38,891 nt of DNA, taken from NCBI GenBank assembly GCA_900540545.1, contig UQGJ01000019.1, positions 1-38,891 of the forward strand, in the 5' to 3' direction. This DNA is from an uncultured Eubacteriales bacterium. Lineage in GTDB: Bacteria > Bacillota > Clostridia > Oscillospirales > Oscillospiraceae. The notes beneath the pieces are model-generated. The model saw only the letters and a list, made by a program, of their open reading frames with translations. It searched no databases and was not told the origin of the DNA. A program made the translations under genes and the position numbers. This document shows, one piece after another, positions 17,102 through 25,332 of this stretch; position 1 is the first letter of the stretch; each line of letters opens with the position of its first letter.

Positions 17102-18301
17102 TTACTGAGCCAGTCCACGCGCTCTGGCCCCAGCCAGCAGTCGATCCAGCGCATCGGCCAGGGTCTTCCTGGGACACGCCAGGTTGATGCGCTGATACCC
17201 GGAGCCGGCGGCGCCAAACTCCACCCCATTATCCAAATAGAGCAGACACTCGTCGGTGAGGAAGTCCCGCATCTCGCCGTCGGTCAGGCCGAAGCTTTTG
17301 CAGTCGAACCAAGCCAGGTAGGTACCCTCCAGCTCCGTGACGACCACCTTGGGGAAATGCTCGGCCATAAAAGCCTTGAAAAACTCGTAATTGCCCTTGA
17401 CATAATCGATCAACTGGTCCAGCCATTCCGCGCCGCCCCGGTAAGCCGCCTCGTGAGCCACGGGACCGAAACGGCTGGTGTGCTTGAAGCCCCGCTCCGA
17501 CATGGTGGTCTGGAACTTGGCCCGCAGCTCCGGGTTGGGGATGATAATGGTAGCAAAACACAGGCCGGCCAGATTGAACGTCTTACTCAGAGAGGTACAG
17601 ATGACGCAGTTCTGTGCATATTCCCCACCCAGAGAAGCGTAGACGGTATGGTGATAGCCGGGCTGGATCAAATCGTGGTGGATCTCATCGGCCACCACCA
17701 AAACATTGTGCTTCAGGCAGATGTCGCCGATTTTCTTCAGCTCATCCGGAGAGAACACCCGGCCGCTGGGGTTGTGGGGAGAGCACAGGAACATCAGCTT
17801 GGCGTCCTTGGCCTTCTCCTCCAAATCGGCATAATCAATGGTATACCGTCCATTCTCGTCTACCAGGAGCTGATTCTCCAGCACCCGGCGGCCCGTGTGC
17901 TCGGTGGCACCGATAAAGTGATGGTATGCGGGGGTCTGGACGATCACACCGTCGCCGGGTTCGGTATAGGCCCACAGGGCCGCATACAGCGCGGGAACCA
18001 CCTGCTCGATGGGGGTAAGCCACTCCGGCTCCACATGCCAGCCATGGCGCGTCTCCATCCACTGGCAGCAGGACTGCCGGAAGCGATCGGTCACCATATG
18101 ATAACCCCACAACCCGAAGTCTGCCTCGGCCTTGATGGCCTCGATGATACAGGGGGCGGTGCGGAACTCCATATCCGCCACGGAAAGGGGCACGATCCCC
18201 TTCGGCGGCTTGCCGCCCTTGGAGTCATGCATAATGTTGTACTTTCCGGTACCGCGCACGCTCGGGTCTCGGTCGATGATCGCATCAAAATCGTACTTCA
18301 C
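17102..18301 (-). CDS. MalY/PatB-type PLP aminotransferase or beta-lyase
   Basis: The 399-residue fold-type I PLP enzyme carries the expected residues: SPHNPSGR with N177, the PLP-ring aspartate D205 in ADEIHHD, and lysine K240 in TSLSKTFNLAGL. Early features DRDPSVRGTGKYN and PLSVADMEF are typical of the MalY/PatB group, which includes cystathionine beta-lyases and true aminotransferases. It is the first gene of the leftward catabolic operon, directly downstream of the promoter flanked by TGGTATACC sites. It may deaminate the imported substrate or cleave a C-S bond. The exact reaction is open. Confidence 0.88.
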   Translation of the reverse strand: MKYDFDAIIDRDPSVRGTGKYNIMHDSKGGKPPKGIVPLSVADMEFRTAPCIIEAIKAEADFGLWGYHMVTDRFRQSCCQWMETRHGWHVEPEWLTPIEQVVPALYAALWAYTEPGDGVIVQTPAYHHFIGATEHTGRRVLENQLLVDENGRYTIDYADLEEKAKDAKLMFLCSPHNPSGRVFSPDELKKIGDICLKHNVLVVADEIHHDLIQPGYHHTVYASLGGEYAQNCVICTSLSKTFNLAGLCFATIIIPNPELRAKFQTTMSERGFKHTSRFGPVAHEAAYRGGAEWLDQLIDYVKGNYEFFKAFMAEHFPKVVVTELEGTYLAWFDCKSFGLTDGEMRDFLTDECLLYLDNGVEFGAAGSGYQRINLACPRKTLADALDRLLAGARARGLAQ

Positions 18302-18426
18302 GTGTTCTGTTCCTCCTTCTTATCAATTACCACGCTCCGGGATAGTGGTTGTCCGCGTTGCTCCCGCATGACCTCTTCTCCCGGAATTGCCAGTGTCTCT
18401 TCTCTCCGCATACCAATCGCTCCAAA

Positions 18427-18436
18427 TTGGTATACC
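18427..18436. promoter_or_regulatory. TTGGTATACC operator at start of leftward transcript
   Basis: TTGGTATACC lies just downstream of the leftward -10 (18446-18451), where repression would block initiation. An ATACCAAT half-site is at 18410-18417. It matches the perfect palindrome TGGTATACCA at 18798-18807. Confidence 0.65.
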
Positions 18437-18445
18437 GCTGTCGCT

Positions 18446-18474
18446 AATATATCCCGTTTTTTCGCCGTTGTAAA
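18446..18474 (-). promoter_or_regulatory. promoter of the leftward catabolic operon
   Basis: On the minus strand TTTACA (18474-18469) and TATATT (18451-18446) are 17 bp apart. TGGTATAC-type sites flank the promoter at 18427-18436 and 18480-18489. Confidence 0.78.
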
Positions 18475-18479
18475 GAGGA

Positions 18480-18489
18480 TTGGTATACA
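18480..18489. promoter_or_regulatory. TTGGTATACA operator upstream of leftward -35
   Basis: TTGGTATACA sits 5 bp upstream of the leftward -35. Together with 18427-18436 it brackets the promoter, an arrangement suited to dimer binding or looping. A further half-site (TATACC) is at 18511-18516. Confidence 0.6.
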
Positions 18490-18584
18490 TTCTCTGAATT
18501 GTTCAAATTTTATACCGCGTTTTTGGTTGATTTCGACAGCATTCCCGAATTGTCCTCCTATTTCCTCCGACATTCCAGCCCTCT

Positions 18585-18595
18585 TTGGTATTCCA
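18585..18595. promoter_or_regulatory. degenerate TGGTATTCCA site
   Basis: TTGGTATTCCA differs at one base from the TGGTATACCA palindrome. It lies mid-way in the divergent region and could be an auxiliary GntR site. Confidence 0.4.
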
Positions 18596-18797
18596 CTCAA
18601 ATTGTTTTGGCGTCTATAATTTTCCATTTTTTCTGTTTAAGCGCATTTCCCCCTCCAATTCAAATCATTTCTTTTTCTATGTACCGCCAATCTGCCCTTC
18701 CAAGTTGTCCAAAATAGATTCGCAATAACTGTGAAATCTGCCCAAATTTTTGAGAAGCTCTTCCCTTTTGCACCATTCTATGCTAGAATGCAACCAG

Positions 18798-18807
18798 TGG
18801 TATACCA
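18798..18807. promoter_or_regulatory. perfect TGGTATACCA palindrome before gntR
   Basis: This perfect palindrome lies 36 bp upstream of the gntR start codon, shortly after a TAGAAT sequence (18784-18789) that could be the -10. No convincing -35 was found. It would allow autoregulation of the rightward operon. Confidence 0.65.
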
Positions 18808-18843
18808 ATCCGGCGCAAACCAGCACAAAGAGGAGGGTTCGCT

Positions 18844-19599
18844 GTGGCGACAAAGGAGTCTGGCGGCCGTTACTATGAAGACGTCATCGACAGCATCAAA
18901 GGGATGATTGCCCGCGGAGAACTGCGCCAGGGGGATAAGCTCCCCTCGGAGCGGGAGCTTGCCGATCGCTTCAACGTTAGCCGGGTCCCCATCCGGGAGG
19001 CCCTCAAGATCCTGGAGTACATGGGTATCCTGGACAGCTCCCGTGGGGACGGCACCTATGTACGCAATATCACCGTAGAGGACCTGATTGGAAAGATGGA
19101 CTTTGCCGTCACAGCCACGGCGGACACCATCATGGACCTGCTGGAGCTGCGCATCAGCCTGGAGTCCTTCGCCGCCTACACGGCGGCGCTGCGCCGCACC
19201 GACGAGGACATCGCGGAGATCCGCCAGGTCCTGGTGGATATGCGGGAGGCCAAAAAGGCCCCCGTGGTGGACGACGCCACCATCGCGCAGCAGCGCCAGC
19301 TCTCCCACCAGTTCCACCGCTGCCTGGTGCGGGCGGCCCACAACTCGGTCCTCACCAGCGTCTACGAAAACCTGTATGAGCTGCTGGACATCTCCCGGCA
19401 ATTCACCATCGAGACCAGCGGCACCTCTTATAACTCCATCCTGGCCCACGAAGCCCTCTTCAACCGCATCATCCAGCGGGACGCCGAGGGCGCGCGGGAG
19501 GCCATGGAGGAGCATTTGGACGACGTGCGCGTCAAACTGAGCGCCACCCTGGCCGAGGCGGAGGCGGAGGAACTGCTCCACGTCCACCCGGCCGGTTAA
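18844..19599 (+). CDS. GntR family regulator, FadR/FCD subfamily
   Basis: The 251-residue protein has a GntR winged helix: ELRQGDKLPSERELADRFNV followed by SRVPIREALKILEYMGI. An all-helical FCD effector domain follows (MDLLELRISLE, then SHQFHRCLV, then MEEHLDDV). FCD regulators respond to small carboxylates or sugar acids, often through a bound metal. GTG 18844 follows GAGGAGG by about 8 bases. It heads the rightward operon and faces the transport operon across a region with several TGGTATACC-like palindromes, so it is the likely regulator of both. Confidence 0.92.
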   Translation: MATKESGGRYYEDVIDSIKGMIARGELRQGDKLPSERELADRFNVSRVPIREALKILEYMGILDSSRGDGTYVRNITVEDLIGKMDFAVTATADTIMDLLELRISLESFAAYTAALRRTDEDIAEIRQVLVDMREAKKAPVVDDATIAQQRQLSHQFHRCLVRAAHNSVLTSVYENLYELLDISRQFTIETSGTSYNSILAHEALFNRIIQRDAEGAREAMEEHLDDVRVKLSATLAEAEAEELLHVHPAG

Positions 19600-19656
19600 T
19601 ATCCCGTTTCTCTCTCCGCTCCAATCGCCCCCTTCACCGCAGAGAAGGAGGCGGCC

Positions 19657-21012
19657 ATGCAGACCAAAGAACTTGCTGAATTTGCCCATGCCCTGACCTA
19701 TGCGGATTTGACCGCCCAGGCGGTGGACATGGGCAAGATGTGCGTAGAGGACCTCATCGGCGTTGCTCTCGCCGGGTCGGCCAAAGCGCAGGGCGCCATC
19801 TGGCGCGGCTACTTCGCCAGGGGGGAACAGCCCCGGGAAGCCGCCGCCTGGGAGGCTTCCTTTCCCACCATCGCTTACGCGCCGGCGGCCGCGCTCAACG
19901 CCGCCTACGGCCACCTGCTGGACATGGACGACGTGCACAATTCCTCCATCGTCCACCTGGGGGCCATCACCATCCCCACGGCCTTGGCCTTGGGGCAGTA
20001 TTGTCATGCCTCCGGCCGGGAGGTCCTAGCTGCCATCGCGGCCGGCTACGAGGTAGGGGCCAGGGTGGGCGAGGCCATCACCCCCGGCTCCTACTACTAC
20101 TGGCATACCACCGGCGTGGTGGGGGCGCTGGCCTCCGCCGCCGTGGCGGGGAAGTTGCTGGGGCTGGACGGGGGGCAGTACCTCCACGCCTTCGGCTCTG
20201 CGGGGACCCAGGCCGCCGGACTGTGGGAATTCCTGGCCGACGGGGCCATGAGCAAATCCCTCCACACCGCCAACGCCACCCTCTGCGGCATCCGGTCCGC
20301 CGAGCTGGCGGCTCTGGGCCTCACGGGCGCCTCCCGCATTTTGGAGGGCGACCGCGGTCTGTTGCGCGCGCTCACCCCCGACCACGACCTGGACGCCCTG
20401 ACCCGGGGGTTGGGGACCGCCCCGCTGAAGCTCCTGGGCAACTCCTTCAAGCCCTACGCCTGCTGCCGCCATACCCATTCGGCCAACTACGCCGTGGAAA
20501 AGCTGACCACCCTGCGGCACATCCGGCCCGAGGACGTGGTCTCCATCGTGGACCGCACTTACGCCGTGGCCAAGCAGACGGTGGACTGTCCCGACCCGGC
20601 CACCCCCTACGCCTGCAAATTCAGCGCCCAATACTGCATCGCCGCCATGCTGCTCAGGGGTGAGCTGATGGACGACGCCTTTGCCGAGCCCACGGTCTCG
20701 GACCCGGCCCTGCGGGCGCTGATGGCTAAGATCACCGTGGTCCTGGACCCGGCGCTGGAGCGGGACCATCAGGCCGACCCCAACCGCTGGCCCCACCTGC
20801 TGGAGCTGACGCTCCGAAGCGGCGAGGTGCTGCGGGAGCAGGTGGACTACCCCCTGGGCGATTTCCAGAATCCCTTCGACTGGACCATGGCCGACGGCAA
20901 GTTCTATGCCGTCACCAACGGCATCCTGACCTATGAACAGGCCGAGGGCCTGTGCTACCGCATCCGGCATCTGGACGAGTTGAGCGACGTGGCGTTCCTG
21001 TTTCTGGAATAG
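19657..21012 (+). CDS. MmgE/PrpD family protein
   Basis: The 451-residue protein has the MmgE/PrpD layout: an all-helical domain with GHLLDMDDVHNSSIVHLGA and ALAAGYEVG-like segments, then a smaller alpha/beta lid domain. The family includes 2-methylcitrate dehydratase, cis-aconitate decarboxylase and iminodisuccinate epimerase, all acting on polycarboxylates. ATG 19657 follows AAGGAGG. It is the second gene of the rightward operon, upstream of two fumarase-type enzymes. That fits production or isomerisation of a carboxylate that is later hydrated. The true substrate is unknown. Confidence 0.88.
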   Translation: MQTKELAEFAHALTYADLTAQAVDMGKMCVEDLIGVALAGSAKAQGAIWRGYFARGEQPREAAAWEASFPTIAYAPAAALNAAYGHLLDMDDVHNSSIVHLGAITIPTALALGQYCHASGREVLAAIAAGYEVGARVGEAITPGSYYYWHTTGVVGALASAAVAGKLLGLDGGQYLHAFGSAGTQAAGLWEFLADGAMSKSLHTANATLCGIRSAELAALGLTGASRILEGDRGLLRALTPDHDLDALTRGLGTAPLKLLGNSFKPYACCRHTHSANYAVEKLTTLRHIRPEDVVSIVDRTYAVAKQTVDCPDPATPYACKFSAQYCIAAMLLRGELMDDAFAEPTVSDPALRALMAKITVVLDPALERDHQADPNRWPHLLELTLRSGEVLREQVDYPLGDFQNPFDWTMADGKFYAVTNGILTYEQAEGLCYRIRHLDELSDVAFLFLE

Positions 21013-21087
21013 CCCGCCCGGCCCGCCGGATCGCGGGCCGTCTCTTCTCTCCCCTGACAACGAAGAAGAAACGGGGTCATACGAACC

Positions 21088-21972
21088 ATGAATCAACACG
21101 AAGATTTGGTGCGCGCGGAGGTCTACAACGCGGTCCTCCGGGCGGTCACGGAAATATCGGCGGACGTGAAGGCGCTTCTGGAGGACGCGCTGGAGCGCGA
21201 ACAGAACGACACCGCCAAAAGCATGCTCACCTCCATGGTGGAAAACCTGGCCATCGCCAAGGCGGAGGACAAGGCGGTGTGCCAGTCCCCCGGCTATCCC
21301 ACCGCCTGGCTCACCTACGGCGGGGACAACATGCCCCTATGCGTCAAAGAGGCCATCGTCGACGCGGTGGCCGAGGCCACGAAGCGGGGCTACCTCCGGC
21401 CCAGCATGGTGGACCCGCTGACCCGGGAGAACTCCGGCAACAACACCGGCAAGGGCGTGCCCAACATCGAGTACGAGTACGTGCCGGGGCAGAAGTACGT
21501 GGACTTCATCATCAGCTTCAAGGGCTGCGGGGCCGAGCTGGGCAACGCCATGCAGATCATGACCACCGCCAAGCTGGGCAAGAACCTGTCCGGCCTGAAG
21601 CGGTTCATTCTGGAGACGGCGGTGAACGCCGGGGGCAAGCCCTGCCCCCCCTACGGCATCGGCGTGGGCATCGGCGGGCAGATGGATGTGGCGGCCAAAT
21701 TGAGCCGGAAGGCCATCTCCACCCGGCGGTGGGACGACGTGAACCCGGACCCGGAGCTGGCCGCCCTGGAGGCGGAGCTGAAGGACGCCATCAACGCCCT
21801 GGGCCTGGGGGCCGCCGGGACCGGCGGGGACACGGTGTGTCTGGCCCTGAAAATGGAGCGGGCCCATACCCACACCGCCATCGCCCCGGTGTGCATCAAC
21901 TTCCACTGCTGGGTGGCCCGGCGGGCCGGTATCCGCATCTATGACGACGGCAGAGTGGAAAAATTGCTGTGA
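21088..21972 (+). CDS. class I fumarase/tartrate dehydratase-like alpha subunit
   Basis: The 294-residue subunit would carry the [4Fe-4S] cluster of a two-subunit hydro-lyase. The three cluster cysteines appear conserved: C65, C186 in GGKPCPP and C274 in INFHCW. GVGIGG and RPSMVDPLTRENSGNNTG are family motifs. The loop after C65 is CQSPG rather than the common CQDTG, and the GGGSEN motif is changed to GCGAEL. It therefore belongs to a divergent subgroup and may use a substrate other than fumarate. The beta subunit follows within about 22 bp. It would be oxygen-sensitive, consistent with an anaerobe. Confidence 0.88.
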   Translation: MNQHEDLVRAEVYNAVLRAVTEISADVKALLEDALEREQNDTAKSMLTSMVENLAIAKAEDKAVCQSPGYPTAWLTYGGDNMPLCVKEAIVDAVAEATKRGYLRPSMVDPLTRENSGNNTGKGVPNIEYEYVPGQKYVDFIISFKGCGAELGNAMQIMTTAKLGKNLSGLKRFILETAVNAGGKPCPPYGIGVGIGGQMDVAAKLSRKAISTRRWDDVNPDPELAALEAELKDAINALGLGAAGTGGDTVCLALKMERAHTHTAIAPVCINFHCWVARRAGIRIYDDGRVEKLL

Positions 21973-21993
21973 GTGTGCTATAAAGGAGACCAG

Positions 21994-22590
21994 ATGATTA
22001 TGAGTACCTATCATTTTGCCACGCCGCTCCAGGAGGCCGACATGCGCAAGCTCCACATCGGAGATGTGGTATACCTCACCGGGCACATCTTCACCGCCCG
22101 TGATATGGCCCACCTGAAAATCCGGGGCCTGGTGGAGGAAGGGGCCCCTCTGCCCAAGGACTTTGCCGGCTCCGCCGTGTTCCACGCCGGGCCGGTGTCC
22201 CTGAAAAACCCGGACGGGTCCTGGCGGCTCAACGTCATCGGCCCCACCACCTCCATCCGCATGGAGCCCTACGCGGACCTGGTGGGCCAACTGGGCATCA
22301 AGGCCGTCATCGGCAAGGGCGGTATGGCGGAGGACACCCTTGCCGCCTGCAAGACCTACGGCTATGTCTACCTCCAGGCGGCCCCCGGCTGCGCGGCCAA
22401 GCTGGCCCAGGGGGTGGAGCGCATCAACGACGTGACCTGGTTCGAGATGGGGATGCCCGAGGCGGTGTGGGACCTCCAGGCCCGGGAGTTCGGCCCCCTG
22501 GTGGTGGGCATGGACACCCACGGCGCGAGCATCTACGCCAGCCTGAAACAGGCGGCCTTCGCCCAAATCGACGCCAAATACCCGGCATAA
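21994..22590 (+). CDS. class I fumarase/tartrate dehydratase-like beta subunit
   Basis: The 198-residue protein matches the swivelling beta subunit of class I hydro-lyases. GDVVYLTGHIFTARDMAH opens the domain; AVFHAGPV, IGPTTSIRMEPYAD and GKGGM line the active site. ATG 21994 follows AAAGGAG by 5 bp; ATG 22000 is a possible alternative. GTG 21973 in the same frame lies before the ribosome site and is unlikely. It pairs with the alpha subunit to add water to, or remove it from, an unsaturated dicarboxylate. FumC follows 16 bp later. Confidence 0.9.
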   Translation: MIMSTYHFATPLQEADMRKLHIGDVVYLTGHIFTARDMAHLKIRGLVEEGAPLPKDFAGSAVFHAGPVSLKNPDGSWRLNVIGPTTSIRMEPYADLVGQLGIKAVIGKGGMAEDTLAACKTYGYVYLQAAPGCAAKLAQGVERINDVTWFEMGMPEAVWDLQAREFGPLVVGMDTHGASIYASLKQAAFAQIDAKYPA

Positions 22591-22606
22591 AGGAGACAGT
22601 AAAACG

Positions 22607-23971
22607 ATGGAATACCGCATTGAACGGGACTCTATGGGGGAGATGCAGGTCCCCGCGGACCGCTATTGGGGCGCCCAGACCCAGCGGAGCTACCAGAACT
22701 TCAAAATCGGCGGGGAGAAGATGCCCCTGGAGATCGTCCGCGCCTTCGGCATCCTGAAAAAGGCGGCCGCCATGGCCAACCATGGCCTGGGCAAGCTGGA
22801 CGACGCCCGGTTCCGGGCCATCTCCGCCGCCTGTGACGAGGTCATCTCCGGGGCCCTGGACGGCCACTTCCCCCTGGTGGTGTGGCAGACCGGCTCCGGC
22901 ACCCAGAGCAACATGAACGTCAACGAGGTGGTGGCCAACCGGGGCAACGAGCTTGCCGGCGAAAAGCTCCTCCACCCCAACGACCACGTGAACATGTCCC
23001 AGTCCTCCAACGACACCTTCCCCACCGCCATGCACATCGCGGCGGTGCTGGCGGTGGAGGACGCCCTCTTCCCCGCCCTGGACCGGCTCATCGAGACCTT
23101 CCGGCGGCTGGAGGCCGAGAACGCCGACGTGGTGAAGTCGGGCCGCACCCACCTGCAGGACGCGGTCCCCGTCACCTTCGGCCAGGAGGTCAGCGGCTGG
23201 CGCTCCAGCCTGGAGCGGGACCGGGACATGCTGAACGCCGCCCTGCCCGGCCTCCACGAGCTGGCCCTGGGCGGCACGGCGGTGGGCACCGGCCTCAACG
23301 CCCCCAAGGGCTTTGCCGAGGCGGTGGCCCAGGCGGTGAGCCAGCTCACCGGCAAGGGCTTCGTCACCGCCCCCAACAAGTTCCACGCCCTCACCAGCAA
23401 GGACGAGCTGGTCTTTGCCCACGGCGGGCTGAAGGCCCTGGCCGCCGACCTGATGAAGATCGCCAACGACGTGCGGTGGCTGGCCTCCGGCCCCCGGTGC
23501 GGCCTGGGCGAAATCAAAATCCCGGAGAACGAGCCCGGCTCCTCCATCATGCCCGGCAAGGTCAACCCCACTCAATGCGAGGCGGTGACCATGGTGGCGG
23601 TGCAGGTCATGGCCAACGACGTGGCCGTGGGCATGGCCGCCAGCCAGGGCAACTTCGAGCTGAACGTCTTCATGCCCGTGTGCATCTACAACTTTTTGCA
23701 GTCCGTCCGCCTGTTGGGCGACTGCATGGAGTCCTTCAACGCCAACTGCTGCGCGGGCATCACCGCCGACCGGGAGCAGTGCCGCCACAACCTCTACAAC
23801 TCCCTCATGCTGGTGACGGCTCTGAACCCCTATATCGGCTACGACAACGCCGCCAAAACCGCCAAGCTGGCCCACAAGGAGAACATCTCCCTCAAGGACG
23901 CCTGCGTCAAGCTGGGCTTCCTGACGCCGGAGCGGTTCGACGAGGTGTTCCACCCGGAAGAGATGGTATAA
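22607..23971 (+). CDS. fumC: class II fumarate hydratase
   Basis: The 454-residue enzyme interconverts fumarate and (S)-malate in the cytoplasm without iron-sulfur clusters. It follows E. coli FumC closely: QTGSGTQSNMNVNEV, HPNDHVNMSQSSNDTFPTA, the SS-loop GSSIMPGKVNP with serines 312-313, and LVTALNPYIGYD. Length and motifs are complete. ATG 22607 follows AAAGGAGA. The operon also encodes a class I-type hydro-lyase, so this gene probably supplies the true fumarase step while the other acts elsewhere. Malic enzyme follows after a palindromic repeat. Confidence 0.95.
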   Translation: MEYRIERDSMGEMQVPADRYWGAQTQRSYQNFKIGGEKMPLEIVRAFGILKKAAAMANHGLGKLDDARFRAISAACDEVISGALDGHFPLVVWQTGSGTQSNMNVNEVVANRGNELAGEKLLHPNDHVNMSQSSNDTFPTAMHIAAVLAVEDALFPALDRLIETFRRLEAENADVVKSGRTHLQDAVPVTFGQEVSGWRSSLERDRDMLNAALPGLHELALGGTAVGTGLNAPKGFAEAVAQAVSQLTGKGFVTAPNKFHALTSKDELVFAHGGLKALAADLMKIANDVRWLASGPRCGLGEIKIPENEPGSSIMPGKVNPTQCEAVTMVAVQVMANDVAVGMAASQGNFELNVFMPVCIYNFLQSVRLLGDCMESFNANCCAGITADREQCRHNLYNSLMLVTALNPYIGYDNAAKTAKLAHKENISLKDACVKLGFLTPERFDEVFHPEEMV

Positions 23972-24059
23972 AGCGGGAGGACGGACTGCCTCGTAATGAC
24001 ATCCTTTCTACTTTCATGTCATTGCGAACCAGCCCGCAGGCTGGTGTGGCAATCCGCTT
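23971..24059. repeat. intergenic palindromic repeat, copy 1
   Basis: The unit is an imperfect palindrome with outer arms AAGCGG and CCGCTT and an inner TAATGACAT / ATGTCATT pair. The right half (24016-24057) contains CATTGCGAACCAGCC and GGCTGGTGTGGCAATCCG. A closely related unit is at 34651-34747. It separates fumC from the malic enzyme gene. It resembles REP/MITE-like repeats of clostridial genomes. Confidence 0.75.
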
Positions 24060-24090
24060 CCCCCCGTCCCAACAGGAAAGGAAGTTTACC

Positions 24091-25263
24091 ATGGACGCAA
24101 TCAGCCAGGAATCCCTGGACCTCCACTACGCCCTCCAGGGCAAAATCGAAGTGGTGGCCCGGAAGCACGTGGAGACCCGGGAGGACCTCTCCCTCCTCTA
24201 TACCCCCGGCGTGGCCCAGCCCTGCCGGGAGATCGCGGCGGACTACGAGAAGTCCTTCGACCTGACCCGCAGGAGCAACCTGGTGGCCGTCATCACCGAC
24301 GGCTCCGCCGTGCTGGGCCTGGGGGACATCGGCCCCGCCGCCGGTATGCCCGTCATGGAGGGCAAATGTGCCCTCTTCAAGGAGTTCGGCGGCGTGGACG
24401 CCTTCCCCCTCTGCGTGGACACCAAGGACGTGGACAAGCTGGTGGAGACCATCGCCCTCATCTCCAAAAGCTTCGGCGGCATCAACCTGGAGGACATCGC
24501 CGCCCCCCGCTGCTTCGAGGTGGAGCGGCGGCTCAAGGAGGTCTGCGACATCCCCGTGTTCCACGATGACCAGCACGGCACCGCCATCGTGGTGGCCGCC
24601 GCCCTGCTCAACGCCGTGAAGGTCACGGGCAAGGAAATGGGTAAGCTCAAAATCGTCATCAACGGCGCCGGAGCTGCGGGCTGCGCCATCGGCAAGCTGC
24701 TTCTCTCCATGGGCTTCGGCAACGTGGTCATGTGCGACATTCACGGCATCATCTGCGAGGGGGACCAGGGCCTCAACGCGGGCCAGGAGGAGATGTCCCA
24801 CATCTCCAACCGGGACCACGAGCACGGCTCCCTGGCCGACGCCCTGCGGGGGGCCGACGCCTTCATCGGCGTCTCCCGGCCGGGGCTGGTCACCGCCGAA
24901 ATGGTCTCCACCATGAACCAGGGCATCGTGTTCCCCATGGCCAACCCCGTGCCCGAGATCATGCCCGACGAGGCCAAAAAGGGCGGCGCCGCCGTCATCG
25001 GCACCGGCCGCAGCGACTTCCCCAACCAGATCAACAACGTGCTGGTCTTCCCCGGCGTCTTCAAGGGCGCTCTGGCCGTCCGTGCCAGGGACATCACCGA
25101 GGGCATGAAGGTCCGGGCCGCCAAGGCTCTGGCCGCCTTGGTGCCGGAGGACAAGCTGGCCCCGGACTATATCATCCCGTCGGTGCTAGACAAATCCGTG
25201 GCCGACGCCGTGGCCAAGGCCGTGGCCGACGAGGCCCGGGAACAGGGCATCGCCCGCCGCTGA
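24091..25263 (+). CDS. NAD(P)-dependent malic enzyme
   Basis: The 390-residue enzyme decarboxylates malate to pyruvate. Catalytic and metal residues sit in LLYTPGVAQP, EDIAAPRCFEVE and FHDDQHGTA. The Rossmann loop is NGAGAAGCAIG from residue 191. The size fits the short bacterial form without a phosphotransacetylase domain. ATG 24091 follows GGAAAGGAAG. It is the last gene of the rightward operon and gives the pathway its outlet from fumarate and malate to pyruvate, CO2 and reduced cofactor. Cofactor preference is not assigned. Confidence 0.94.
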   Translation: MDAISQESLDLHYALQGKIEVVARKHVETREDLSLLYTPGVAQPCREIAADYEKSFDLTRRSNLVAVITDGSAVLGLGDIGPAAGMPVMEGKCALFKEFGGVDAFPLCVDTKDVDKLVETIALISKSFGGINLEDIAAPRCFEVERRLKEVCDIPVFHDDQHGTAIVVAAALLNAVKVTGKEMGKLKIVINGAGAAGCAIGKLLLSMGFGNVVMCDIHGIICEGDQGLNAGQEEMSHISNRDHEHGSLADALRGADAFIGVSRPGLVTAEMVSTMNQGIVFPMANPVPEIMPDEAKKGGAAVIGTGRSDFPNQINNVLVFPGVFKGALAVRARDITEGMKVRAAKALAALVPEDKLAPDYIIPSVLDKSVADAVAKAVADEAREQGIARR

Positions 25264-25276
25264 ACCCTTTGTTTCC

Positions 25277-25322
25277 AAAAAACAGCCGCCTGTCCCGAAC
25301 CGGGACAGGCGGCTGTTTTTTT
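25277..25322. terminator. bidirectional terminator between malic enzyme and spo0A
   Basis: A long perfect stem (arms centred on CAGCCGCCTGTCCCG and its complement), with an A-run on one side and a T-run on the other, ends both the rightward malic enzyme operon and the leftward spo0A gene. Confidence 0.93.
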
Positions 25323-25332
25323 GTTTTGTCGT

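Noticed and set aside
15614..18619. 1001-codon plus-strand ORF opposite the TRAP and PLP-enzyme genes
   Set aside because: It is antisense to three clearly recognised genes, has His/Gly/Asp-rich composition typical of high-GC shadows and no family motif.
22424..23953. 509-codon minus-strand ORF opposite fumC
   Set aside because: Shadow of fumC, which is strongly supported on the plus strand.
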